The position numbers and the translations under genes were made by a program. From Exiguobacterium chiriqhucha RW-2 (GTDB lineage Bacteria > Bacillota > Bacilli > Exiguobacteriales > Exiguobacteriaceae): 64,000 nt of DNA. Below, one piece after another: positions 18,743 through 26,439 of the stretch (positions within the stretch are counted from its first letter, which is position 1; each line of letters starts with the position of its first letter). Under the pieces are notes generated by a model, which was given only the letters and a program-made list of their open reading frames with translations, did no database searches and was not told where the DNA came from. The stretch lies in NCBI RefSeq assembly GCF_000416965.1, contig NZ_ATCL01000012.1, forward strand, positions 35,980 through 99,979, in the 5' to 3' direction.

Positions 18743-18770
18743 GTATACATTTCGACGTCGAAATGCAATC
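18743..18770. repeat. Cassette-border palindrome C, one arm decayed
   Basis: The left arm GTATACATTTC and centre GACGTC match the other copies exactly. The right arm reads GAAATGCAATC instead of GAAATGTATAC. Unlike the other copies it has no extended outer stem, so it cannot serve as a terminator. It lies between the chaperone-nuclease operon and the KfrA-like maintenance gene. Confidence 0.6.
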
Positions 18771-18888
18771 AACATGCGTGACTCATTCGATGTCTGAAAG
18801 TATCAAAAATGAAAAAGTGATTTTATAATAATCTAGTTCTATGAAGTGTTTAGTCTCGTATACATAAACTGATAAAGTGGGGATTTTG

Positions 18889-19635
18889 ATGCAATCAAAC
18901 GAAATCAAAGTGACGTCATTTCGCGTCTCACAAGAAGTAAAAGAAAACATCCAGCGCCTGACCGAACAACGACAACTTTCCACGAACCAACTGTTCGAAG
19001 AATTGATCACGTTGGCTGATAAAAAATCACCTGATCCGTTGACTCTCGAGGAGAACGCTGCCCTCGAAGCGGCACTGAATCAGGTGCTTGCACTGTTCCA
19101 TGAACGTGCGACACGTCTCGAAGTCCAACAAAACGAGCACGAACGGATCAGTTCTCGCTATAAAAAAACGGTCCAAGACCTCGAACAGAGCGTGATTTTA
19201 GAGTCAGAACAACTCAAAGAAGAATACGAACTGCAAGTCTCGACACATGAAGCCGAGATTGCTCAACTTCAAGATCAGATGGATCGACTGCTTGCTGAAA
19301 AGCAAGTCGCTCACGATACCTTAGAAACGGAGCGTGCTTCTTTTAAAGAAGAACTAAAACATCATAAAAGAGCAATCTTTAATCTAGAAGGAGATCTGAA
19401 AAAGCTTGAAGATGAGCGTACTCAACTCAATCGCCAAAACCAAAGCCTGATGGACGTAGTCGACGATTTAAAAGCACGCACCCGCCGCTCAGATCAATTA
19501 GAAGAAGAAAATCAAAAACTTCACCTTGAGGTCCAGCTCTTACGCCGGGAGAAAGAAGTATTCGAAAATCGTATGAACGAACAAATCGAACTCGCCGTCC
19601 TTCGTGAACGAAACCATCGACCAGATAACATCTAA
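18889..19635 (+). CDS. KfrA-like DNA-binding coiled-coil protein
   Basis: This is a 248-residue protein. I place the start at the ATG at 18889, with GTGGGG upstream, instead of the GTG at 18877. Residues 5-45 (KVTSFRVSQEVKENIQRL, then STNQLFEELI) match a ribbon-helix-helix or short HTH DNA-binding fold. The remaining 200 residues are a nearly unbroken coiled coil with Glu/Gln/Leu heptads. The layout is that of plasmid KfrA-type proteins, which bind DNA and form filaments that support partition. The family itself is inferred from architecture only. It is monocistronic, followed by a strong terminator, and sits beside the partition operon. Confidence 0.65.
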   Translation: MQSNEIKVTSFRVSQEVKENIQRLTEQRQLSTNQLFEELITLADKKSPDPLTLEENAALEAALNQVLALFHERATRLEVQQNEHERISSRYKKTVQDLEQSVILESEQLKEEYELQVSTHEAEIAQLQDQMDRLLAEKQVAHDTLETERASFKEELKHHKRAIFNLEGDLKKLEDERTQLNRQNQSLMDVVDDLKARTRRSDQLEEENQKLHLEVQLLRREKEVFENRMNEQIELAVLRERNHRPDNI

Positions 19636-19642
19636 ATCAGCA

Positions 19643-19688
19643 AAAAAGTACTTAATTCAATCGTATCGGAATGAATTAAGTACTTTTT
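19643..19688 (+). terminator. Rho-independent terminator
   Basis: There are 17-bp perfect arms (19643-19659 and 19672-19688) around a 12-base loop, with an A-run before and a T-run after. It ends the KfrA-like gene and, being symmetrical, could also stop leftward transcription from the following convergent pair. Confidence 0.85.
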
Positions 19689-19746
19689 CTTTCTATAGAA
19701 ACCTATTTTCACGAATCATTGCTTAGAAGTGAACGAGTGGTTCTAT

Positions 19747-20097
19747 TTAGGATTTCACGCGTAATCCGCGGGCTTTGAATCGGTTACGCTTTTCTTCTAA
19801 CTGTACTTTCATATCTACTGAAAATGCGGTTTCGGGAGTACTGTAGGCACGCCGCGCTGCCATACTAAGCATCTTGGCCACGTCCTCCACCCGATCTTCG
19901 TGCACGTTCAACTGAGCGGCTCGCACATACCGACGAGCGGTTTCGCGATCACGGAGCGATTCAGGGACCGAGACATGCCGACTTAACTTTAGAGCCATCA
20001 GTGCTGTCTCTTGACGATAGCTCGTCCCGCCTGCCTGCATGCGATTCAGTTCATGTGTGAGCTCGCGATTGAGACGCACATTGTTATCGTTAGCCAT
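19747..20097 (-). CDS. Small basic protein paired with nucleotidyltransferase
   Basis: This is a 116-residue, Arg- and Lys-rich helical protein with no recognised family. It begins with a possible short strand and helix (NNVRLNRELTHELNRMQ) and then an Arg-rich region, which would suit nucleic-acid binding. It lies 32 bp downstream of the nucleotidyltransferase-like gene in the same direction and has a GAGGGTGACC ribosome-binding site. The pairing suggests a two-gene module, perhaps toxin-antitoxin, with this as either partner. That role is inference. Confidence 0.65.
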   Translation of the reverse strand: MANDNNVRLNRELTHELNRMQAGGTSYRQETALMALKLSRHVSVPESLRDRETARRYVRAAQLNVHEDRVEDVAKMLSMAARRAYSTPETAFSVDMKVQLEEKRNRFKARGLRVKS

Positions 20098-20129
20098 CGG
20101 TCACCCTCCTCTAAGTTTCTTTTGATTCA

Positions 20130-20687
20130 TTATATACCCTTTTCCTGAAAAATTCGACCCAAGTCATGGACATTACAAAATGGGTCCTCCCACGTCATGT
20201 TTGACTGATATTCCTCGACAAGTTCAAGAAGCTTGTCCTTATCGCAAAGTTCCAATAGGTTTGTATTTTCGAGATCTTCCAGATCCTTTTGACGAGAAGA
20301 AAAGATTTTAGTACATGCGAGTAGCTCAATATCAGGAATGTAAACATCAATAGCGTCAAATAGATCTTCGATTTTATGACGATAGTCATTTTCCTTAAAA
20401 TCCTCACGCGGTGGGAACTGAATCACACCTTCGACAATTTCAATCTCGTATTCGTGGAGCGCGGCTCTAAGTTCCGGGGTGACGATTCCTTCCGTCACGC
20501 GTATGTCGATATCTCGAGTTGGACGATATTGCGTCTCTTTATTCATCATTTCGATGAATAGGAGGATCCCTGAAGCGCCCACTACGACAAACTCGACTTC
20601 GATGTTCTTTGATGCACAAAAAGTATCCAGGACTAACAAGGTATCAATAATACTTTCTACATCCTTGTATTGAATGGAGTAAGACAT
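20130..20687 (-). CDS. Nucleotidyltransferase-fold protein (DUF6036/AbiEii-like)
   Basis: This 185-residue protein has an ideal TTAGGAGG ribosome-binding site. VVVGASGILLF (36-46) followed by TRDIDIRV matches the G(A/S)xxL and (T/S)xDxD motifs of minimal nucleotidyltransferases of the AbiEii/DUF6036 kind. The two Asp residues of DID are the probable metal ligands. A later conserved-looking DAIDVYIPD and LACTKIFSSRQKDLEDL resemble the C-terminal helices of that group, which commonly carry Lys, Arg and D-x-x-D residues. Related proteins are toxins of type IV-like toxin-antitoxin pairs. Its location between maintenance genes suits a plasmid-stability module. Confidence 0.7.
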   Translation of the reverse strand: MSYSIQYKDVESIIDTLLVLDTFCASKNIEVEFVVVGASGILLFIEMMNKETQYRPTRDIDIRVTEGIVTPELRAALHEYEIEIVEGVIQFPPREDFKENDYRHKIEDLFDAIDVYIPDIELLACTKIFSSRQKDLEDLENTNLLELCDKDKLLELVEEYQSNMTWEDPFCNVHDLGRIFQEKGI

Positions 20688-20704
20688 GTATGTTCCTCCT
20701 AAGT

Positions 20705-20719
20705 AAAGTGGCCCACTTT
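20705..20719. promoter_or_regulatory. Candidate operator of the nucleotidyltransferase pair
   Basis: AAAGTGG and CCACTTT flank one central C, giving a perfect 15-bp inverted repeat 18 bp before the nucleotidyltransferase start. A second pairing, GCCCACT (20711-20717) with AGTGGGC (20743-20749), overlaps it and could form a weak terminator for the partition operon, which ends at 20773. Confidence 0.4.
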
Positions 20720-20772
20720 GATTCGACGTAAAAGGAACCTTAGTGGGCTATATTTTGTATCAACTTCAATTA

Positions 20773-21582
20773 TCACGCGTTATCCGCATTCAAGTAGGCA
20801 TTAAGAGCACGACGGATAATCTCATCTTCCGACACATGTTCTTTTTTTGCAGCTTCCGTTAATCCAACATATAAAGGATCTGTCAAATCAGTAAAACGAA
20901 TCTGTACACGCATCGGTTTAACAGATGTGCTTTCGACTTCGAGTACGCGTTGCTCTTGACGTTCGATCAACATCCGTTTCACTTCCCGAAGCTCTTCGCG
21001 CGTCATTTCGTAGACAGTCTTGTCTCCGCTAGACGTGTAGTACTTCTTATTCTCGAGAAGAGCGAGTTTTGGATCTTCTGGCCATGACAACAACTCAGCA
21101 AGTTTCGTCGCGCTAAAATCTTGCTCGAGCGTCTTCTCTAAGATATTCGGACCGAATGTGTTCCAAAAGGAAACGAAGCGACTGACTTGTGGTTGGGACA
21201 TTCCGATTTTATTTAAGAAGTCTTTCCACGTTCCTTGTTCTTTTTGGAACTCTTTTTTTGTTTCCGGATCACGGAATAGACTGTTCGCATGAGCTAGTAT
21301 ACGACACTTTTCGACAAAGCTAGTCGCTTGAATTGCATCGATGTGATTGTAATACTGAACGATCCCATCCATGTCTTCGGGAAGCTGTTTCGTGATGATA
21401 CGTGACAATCCCGTCGCTGGGAGGGCTTGATAGGGGTTCGATACAGTCGTTGTAGCAGAAAACTCTTTCACAGCCTCGACTTGTTCTGTGCGGCTATCCG
21501 TCGCTTGTTGATTCTGTTTTACTGGAAGATTGGCACTGAACGTCGAAATTTTTGGTGTGTGTTTCTTTCGATTACGTGTCAT
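20773..21582 (-). CDS. ParB-like DNA-binding protein 2
   Basis: This 269-residue protein is the last gene of the partition operon. Its start overlaps the ParA-like gene's stop by 4 bp. Residues 1-45 are basic and Thr/Ser-rich. A helix-turn-helix lies at about 120-145 (FLNKIGMSQPQVSRFVSFW), the position and form seen in ParB/KorB-like proteins. The C-terminus (MRVQIRFTDLT, then SEDEIIRRALNAYL) resembles a ribbon-helix-helix. No ParB N-terminal CTPase box is visible, so it is a non-canonical centromere binder. It probably binds a plasmid centromere and activates its adjacent ATPase. Confidence 0.75.
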   Translation of the reverse strand: MTRNRKKHTPKISTFSANLPVKQNQQATDSRTEQVEAVKEFSATTTVSNPYQALPATGLSRIITKQLPEDMDGIVQYYNHIDAIQATSFVEKCRILAHANSLFRDPETKKEFQKEQGTWKDFLNKIGMSQPQVSRFVSFWNTFGPNILEKTLEQDFSATKLAELLSWPEDPKLALLENKKYYTSSGDKTVYEMTREELREVKRMLIERQEQRVLEVESTSVKPMRVQIRFTDLTDPLYVGLTEAAKKEHVSEDEIIRRALNAYLNADNA

Positions 21583-22355
21583 AAAGACAATACCTCCTCA
21601 GCAAGTTGTAGATAGGCATCGGTTGCCGGGCTTTTGTGATCAATGACAGGACGAGACTCTCGCTGCAACGTCTGAACCTTCACCGCATAAGGAATCGTCG
21701 TCAAAACCGGAATACCGACTTCTTTCCCGAGTTCTTCAAGTTCTTCGACTGTCATGACATCCCCTTTCGAGCGGGCACTCACCATCGTCGGGATAAAGGC
21801 AGCGATATGGATGTCTTCCCGGAATCGTTTCATCTCTTCAAGCTCCTCTGGCGCCGAATAGACGGCGTCCATTGAGAACTTTTGCATCTGAACAGGCATG
21901 ATGATGCGATCCTGGGCGACGAGTGCGCAACGGGCATAGGGGTTGAGGGCAGAAGTCGATCCTGGACAGTCGATGAGACAGATGTCAAACAACTCATCAA
22001 TCTTGGCGAGCTCTTCACTGAGTCGATACTCGTACCCGATTTGGCTCGTCAGGTCACTAGGTGAGGCCGAACGTCTCGTCGGAACAAGATAGACCGTTCC
22101 CGTCTCATACTCGCATGTCACAATGACCTGTTCGATCGGTGTATAGAATGGATCGTTCTCTTCAAGCAGACAATCGAGTAATACCTTGCCTTCATAATCG
22201 TTTGTCAGACCGAGCCCGTTCGTCGAAGAGGCCTGGTCGTCCGCGTCGATGACGAGGACACGTAATCCGTCACGTGCATAGGCATGAGCCAAATTGATGG
22301 TGGTCGTTGACTTTCCGACGCCGCCCTTTCGATTGTACAATGCGATTTTCTTCAT
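21579..22355 (-). CDS. parA: ParA-family partition ATPase 2
   Basis: This 258-residue ParA ATPase starts with a deviant Walker A, KGGVGKST (10-17). It then has DADDQASS as the A' region and LIDCPGSTSAL as Walker B, and ends with a Lys/Arg-containing helix for non-specific DNA binding. The lack of an N-terminal HTH makes it type Ib-sized. It overlaps by 4 bp both the upstream ParB-like 1 gene and the downstream ParB-like 2 gene, indicating translational coupling. It probably moves plasmid copies over the nucleoid. Confidence 0.93.
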   Translation of the reverse strand: MKKIALYNRKGGVGKSTTTINLAHAYARDGLRVLVIDADDQASSTNGLGLTNDYEGKVLLDCLLEENDPFYTPIEQVIVTCEYETGTVYLVPTRRSASPSDLTSQIGYEYRLSEELAKIDELFDICLIDCPGSTSALNPYARCALVAQDRIIMPVQMQKFSMDAVYSAPEELEEMKRFREDIHIAAFIPTMVSARSKGDVMTVEELEELGKEVGIPVLTTIPYAVKVQTLQRESRPVIDHKSPATDAYLQLAEEVLSL

Positions 22356-23041
22356 GATTCGTCTCCTCGCTTCTCGTCTGTGACGTCGATGGTATTGTCG
22401 TTCACCGTCCGCTCGATGATTTCCGTCAACAGCTCACTTACACTCCTGTTTTGTGCATGCGCATACTGTTGGAACTGATCGGACAGATCCGACGGGATTC
22501 GTGCTGAAAGAACCGCAGATGGTTTCTTAGTTTTTTGAAACGGGCTGACTTTGACCTTCGATACAGGTTCACGTGTTTTACGGGCCTCACGAATTTGTTT
22601 GACCGTCAATTCGTCGACACCTCGAGACTCGCCGTCGATATAGAGTCCCTGTTCGACGACTTCCTCGACATTATCGAGATACATCAATTCAAACAGCTTG
22701 GAAGCGGGCAAGCTCGCAAGTGATGCTTCAAGTGGATGTAACGTCTCATAGGCTTTGATATACCGGGACGCAAGAGAACTCGACATCGAAACGGCTTCGA
22801 GGAAACCGATCCATTCTTTTTTGTCATGCATCTCAGAACGGGCGATGACGAGCCGCTTCCCGATCTCGAATACAGAAATCGTTTGAACTTTTGAGAGTTC
22901 GTTGATCTCATGGACGAGATCTTCGACTTCTTTCGACACCGGAAGTTTTTGAACGAGTGTACTGATATTCGTCAAACCGCTCTGATACGGATGTTGCTCA
23001 CTCGGCTTAATTTTATGAATGTTTCGGTTCCGTGCCTTCAT
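22352..23041 (-). CDS. ParB-like DNA-binding protein 1
   Basis: This 229-residue protein lies between the two ParA genes and overlaps each by 4 bp. Residues 45-120 (ISVFEIGKRLVIARSEM, then WIGFLEAVSMSSSLASRYIKAYETL) contain a helix-turn-helix like that of DUF3102/ParB-type binders. The C-terminal part (SAVLSARIPSDLSDQFQQYA, then RSVSELLTEIIER) is a clear ribbon-helix-helix. It shares the HTH-then-RHH layout with ParB-like 2, so the two may be ancient paralogues. It probably recognises a centromere and partners with the upstream ATPase. Confidence 0.75.
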   Translation of the reverse strand: MKARNRNIHKIKPSEQHPYQSGLTNISTLVQKLPVSKEVEDLVHEINELSKVQTISVFEIGKRLVIARSEMHDKKEWIGFLEAVSMSSSLASRYIKAYETLHPLEASLASLPASKLFELMYLDNVEEVVEQGLYIDGESRGVDELTVKQIREARKTREPVSKVKVSPFQKTKKPSAVLSARIPSDLSDQFQQYAHAQNRSVSELLTEIIERTVNDNTIDVTDEKRGDES

Positions 23042-23820
23042 GACGTCCCACCTGCCTGTAGAACGACTTGTTTGGCCAATAGTCGAAACGGTTCTGCGAG
23101 GCCTTTCGATTCCTTGGAGCGGTACTGGATGACACTCTTGCCACTATCTGCGGCTTTCTCAATGAATGTGGATCGTTTGATCATCGGAAGGATCTCTATT
23201 CCCTCTTCCTTTGCGATGGCTTCCATTGCTTCATAGTATTCTTTATCTGCCTTTAACGAAGCATCCATGGCAACAGGAAGAATTCCCGTGATGACGAGGT
23301 CCGGATTATAGAACTTCTTCACTTTTTGTACGGTCCTTACCGTACTCGCAAGTTGATCGAACACAAGCTTCTTCGGCATAAACGGGATGACTGTCATATT
23401 TGACGTCGAAAGCACGACTTTCGAAAGTTCATTGATTGATGGGACCGAGTCTAAGATGATCCAATCAAACTCATTCTCGAGTGGTGCAATCATGTCCTTT
23501 AATAGAAAGAGCTTGTCTTGCTCGGAGATCAAATTGATCAACCTGGCATTTCGTTCATTCGAGGGGAGAAGACTCACGTGATACGTTTCATCATCAAACA
23601 GGACTTCTCGGATATCGAGATTCCGTGTATGTACATCAAACATCGTCATGTACTTGATCGTGTCGGATTCTTTTAACATCAACTTACTGAGCGAGCCTTG
23701 GGGATCCAAATCAATGATGAGGACTCGTTGTCCCACCTCACCCAATGCGTAAGCCATATTCAAAGAACAGGTCGTCTTGCCTGATCCACCTTTCGATATG
23801 TAAAACGTGAGTATGTTCAT
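23038..23820 (-). CDS. parA: ParA-family partition ATPase 1
   Basis: This 260-residue ParA-type ATPase is the first gene of the operon, with a strong AAGGAGAG ribosome-binding site. Walker A is SKGGSGKTT, followed by the A' motif DLDPQGSLSK. Walker B is represented by ILDSVPSINEL, where the more usual DxPP reads DSVP. Identity with the second ATPase is low by eye beyond the motifs, so the two cassettes were not recently duplicated. The gene lies 140 bp from palindrome D and degenerate GTATAC repeats, which could include its centromere. Confidence 0.9.
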   Translation of the reverse strand: MNILTFYISKGGSGKTTCSLNMAYALGEVGQRVLIIDLDPQGSLSKLMLKESDTIKYMTMFDVHTRNLDIREVLFDDETYHVSLLPSNERNARLINLISEQDKLFLLKDMIAPLENEFDWIILDSVPSINELSKVVLSTSNMTVIPFMPKKLVFDQLASTVRTVQKVKKFYNPDLVITGILPVAMDASLKADKEYYEAMEAIAKEEGIEILPMIKRSTFIEKAADSGKSVIQYRSKESKGLAEPFRLLAKQVVLQAGGTS

Positions 23821-23913
23821 CTTCTCTCTCCTTTCTCTTTCATATCATGTCACATTCACTCTTTGCATTCAACAGAAAAACAGCAAAGACACTGATAAAT
23901 CCAATATAAAAAT

Positions 23914-23942
23914 GTATACGTTGATAATTTTGATTTGTATAC
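23914..23942. repeat. Degenerate GTATAC-flanked repeat
   Basis: GTATACGTT begins and GTATAC ends a 29-bp segment with AT-rich centre, next to palindrome D. It may be a decayed copy of the same site or a half-site array bound by a ParB-like protein. Both lie upstream of the leftward partition operon. Confidence 0.35.
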
Positions 23943-23956
23943 GATTTTTTGAATCT

Positions 23957-24004
23957 AAATGTCTCTGTATACGTTTCGACGTCGAAACGTATACAGAGAC
24001 ATTT
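23957..24004. repeat. Cassette-border palindrome D
   Basis: This is a perfect 48-bp palindrome. Its core (23967-23994) is arm GTATACGTTTC, centre GACGTC, arm GAAACGTATAC. Both arms carry the same A-to-G or T-to-C change relative to copy A, so symmetry was kept while the sequence drifted. The outer stem is AAATGTCTCT. It separates the partition operon from the replication region. A T-run follows on the right, so it may also stop rightward transcription. Confidence 0.8.
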
Positions 24005-24006
24005 TT

Positions 24007-24524
24007 GGCCTAGGTATTTATACAAAGTTCCTGTTGCGAACGTCATTCATATTTGTAGATCTTTTCTATAGAAGAAATAAGTGGCACATCTGGACATGAT
24101 TTAAATAATAGAAGAAGAGATAAAACCATATTCTTCTGAGTTAAAAAAATATAAATAGATTAGAGAGAGTTAAATAAAGATTAATAGAATTAGAAAAAGA
24201 AGAGGGTCTCTTAAGCCAGTCATACCAATCCTTCTGACGATTTAAGTGAAAAGAGATATTTCAAAAGGGCCATCGTTTCGTTCGAAAGGGTTCATTTTTT
24301 TTCAACCCTGATTTGAGAATTGAAAAACAAGATAGGATTTAATTCAGCAAATTCTTGATTATTTAACTGCTTGGTTTGATTTTTTTCCTAAAAGGTAAAA
24401 ATGGTACAGTCAACATGCAATGATGACTTAGAATGAATGGAAAACAAAACAAACAGAGGGAAATCCCTGCAAGAATGGGTCGTTTTCATATATATTTTCA
24501 AAAATGAACATGGCAAATAGACCA
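24007..24524. other. AT-rich non-coding region before Rep-like gene
   Basis: No gene is seen on either strand. The stretch is very A/T-rich with purine tracts (repeated AGAAGA and AGAGA around 24065-24200). It lies between the partition operon and the convergent end of the Rep-like gene at 24525. It could hold centromere repeats or an unwinding element, but I see no clear repeated unit. Confidence 0.3.
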
Positions 24525-25589
24525 TCATGCGATAGCCAATTTTGTCTGGTTTTCTTTTAGTCGTTGATGGAGATAGAAGATCGGCTCCTCAAAGAATAGC
24601 TTATGGGTGCTCGAGTAGACCAAGTCCTCACGATGGTGTAGGAATGCCTGTTTTAACTCTTCGACGACCCGTTTGAATGTCTCGGCCCCGAATGTATCGC
24701 TCATCGAGAAGAGTGAATCACGGTTGACCTTGAGAGCGTCAAAGTCGAAGAACTCCCCTACGCGCTTGCGCAACTCGAACCAACTGAGCTGAACCTCAGT
24801 GCGGTCTTTCTCTTTGATCTGCTTACTGTCTTGTGCAGCAGATAGTTGGACTTCAAGTAAGAGCGGTCGCGTCACGTCTTGGAATCGTTTCTTGAGCGAG
24901 ATATTCTGTTTGACGATATTTAAGAAGCGCTTACTGTCTTCGACAAGCGAGACTTGAAGGAATTTGAGACCAGACATCATTTTTTGGATGGCGAGTTTAT
25001 GGCCACAATATTTAGGAAGGAAGCCTTTGATCTCATCGTAGGTCAGGATGGCCTGTTCATTTGACTGGACATGAACGTCTTTTTCGACCTGGACGATTGT
25101 ACGTAGCGCGAGTCGCAACGTGTTCACATTATCAAGCGCGATCAGTTCAGACAAGAGGCCATGCCAAACCGACGTATACCCGGTCTTCGAACCGACCGTA
25201 GCACCGTCTATAAATAAATCACGATAGTTTTCAAGGTAATCCGTCAATTGGATTGTAATCACTCCTGGGAAGTGACGGACGACTGTCATGAGGCCATTCT
25301 GTTCGAAGGTCTTCAAGTTGTTATGTAGGGAGCGGACCGACGTGCACGCAAAATCCGCGACCATGTGGTCTTCGATGAATTCAATCTTCCCTTGGTCGTC
25401 AGCGTAGGCGAGAATAGAGAGAATATGACGGATTCGAGACTTGGTCCATTTGAAGGCCGTGAAACAGGCCGGGATGTTATAGTGATGCTGCTCATAACGG
25501 TAATGATCGGCGCGTTTCGTCCAGCGGGTCAATCCGCTCATCGCGACCAATAGTTTATTGGCAATCAAAATATGTCGGTTCGTCTCCAT
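24525..25589 (-). CDS. Candidate replication protein 2 (winged-helix)
   Basis: This 354-residue protein lies directly beside the iterons. Residues 45-110 (FKWTKSRIRHILSILAYADD, then ADFACTSVRSLHNNLKTFEQNGLM) form a winged-helix DNA-binding unit of the kind seen in plasmid Rep and replisome-loading proteins. The rest is helical with no enzymatic motif. An AGGTG-containing ribosome-binding site lies somewhat far (13 bp) from the ATG. It may initiate at, or regulate, the adjacent origin, or act as a helicase loader. I do not recognise a named family. Confidence 0.55.
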   Translation of the reverse strand: METNRHILIANKLLVAMSGLTRWTKRADHYRYEQHHYNIPACFTAFKWTKSRIRHILSILAYADDQGKIEFIEDHMVADFACTSVRSLHNNLKTFEQNGLMTVVRHFPGVITIQLTDYLENYRDLFIDGATVGSKTGYTSVWHGLLSELIALDNVNTLRLALRTIVQVEKDVHVQSNEQAILTYDEIKGFLPKYCGHKLAIQKMMSGLKFLQVSLVEDSKRFLNIVKQNISLKKRFQDVTRPLLLEVQLSAAQDSKQIKEKDRTEVQLSWFELRKRVGEFFDFDALKVNRDSLFSMSDTFGAETFKRVVEELKQAFLHHREDLVYSSTHKLFFEEPIFYLHQRLKENQTKLAIA

Positions 25590-25663
25590 CGTCTCTTCTA
25601 CACCTCCCCTATCCTAAAATATGCTAGTTTCAGTATCCGGCTCTTTCAAGTTAGTGTCAAAGT

Positions 25664-26280
25664 GCGTTTTCAGTACGGCATTTTGTTACCAAAATGAAAA
25701 ATGCGTTGATGTAAAGCCATTTTGAACCGATGAAAACATGCGTTTTCAGTACGGTCATTTGTTACCAAAGTTGATTCATCCGCTCTATAGTGCCATTTCT
25801 GTAGAAAATAGAGTAGATTTTTTTAGTTGAAAAAGAGAAAAGTGTAGTTTCGGTACGGTGTTTTGTTACCAAAAAAGAAAAAGTGTAAGTTTGGTACGGT
25901 CGTTTGTTACCAAAAAAGAAGGAAATGTAGTTTCAGTACGGTCATCTGTTACCAAAAAGGTAAAAAGAGTCTCAAAAATTTATTTTCTATAGAGCCATGA
26001 AGCGGCAAAAATGTAGTTTCGGTACGGTGTTTCGTGACCAAAATGAGAAAATGCAATTTCAGTACGGTCATCTGTTACCAAAAAACAAAAAGTGCAAGTT
26101 TGGTACGGTCATCTGTTACCAAAATCGTTGAAATCTGATATAAAGGAAAGGCATATTCACCAAGAAAGGCGATTTGACTGAATATCTATCGAATCTTAAG
26201 ATGAAAATTTAGGGAGGGTAGATTCAAACCACCCCATGTTTTAAGAAGAATGAGAGAAAAGTGTAAGTTTGGTACGGTAC
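25664..26280. repeat. Iteron array, probable replication origin
   Basis: Eight 31-bp direct repeats on the + strand start at 25664, 25740, 25844, 25885, 25927, 26013, 26053 and 26094. A ninth, truncated copy is at 26263-26280. The shared pattern is G(T/C)(A/G)-ish start, TTT(C/G)(A/G)GTACGG, then TGTTACCAAAA. Spacing is irregular (10-73 bp), with AT-rich DNA between. The block fills the gap between two candidate Rep genes, as in iteron plasmids where Rep binds the repeats to open the origin and to limit copy number. A looser match, TAGTTTCAGTA, is at 25625. Irregular spacing and short length of the gaps argue against CRISPR. Confidence 0.88.
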
Positions 26281-26403
26281 AAGCAAAGATATAATTCAGG
26301 ATGCCCGACGATACTCGACATCATTGGACGTGGTGGTTCCAACTTCACTGTCAGATTCGAATCGTCTTGATCCATGTGAAACAATGAAGTAAATCAATTG
26401 AAA

Positions 26404-26428
26404 AAGAACCCAGATAGACTGGGTTCTT
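26404..26428 (-). terminator. Terminator of the Rep gene
   Basis: AAGAACCCAG and CTGGGTTCTT arms surround a 5-base loop, followed on the minus strand by a T-run. It lies 11 bp beyond the stop of the gene at 26440. Confidence 0.85.
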
Positions 26429-26439
26429 CGAGATAACAG

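Noticed and set aside
25664..26280. Possible CRISPR array
   Set aside because: The intervals between the 31-bp repeats vary from 10 to over 70 bp and are AT-rich; no cas gene is present. Iterons explain it better.
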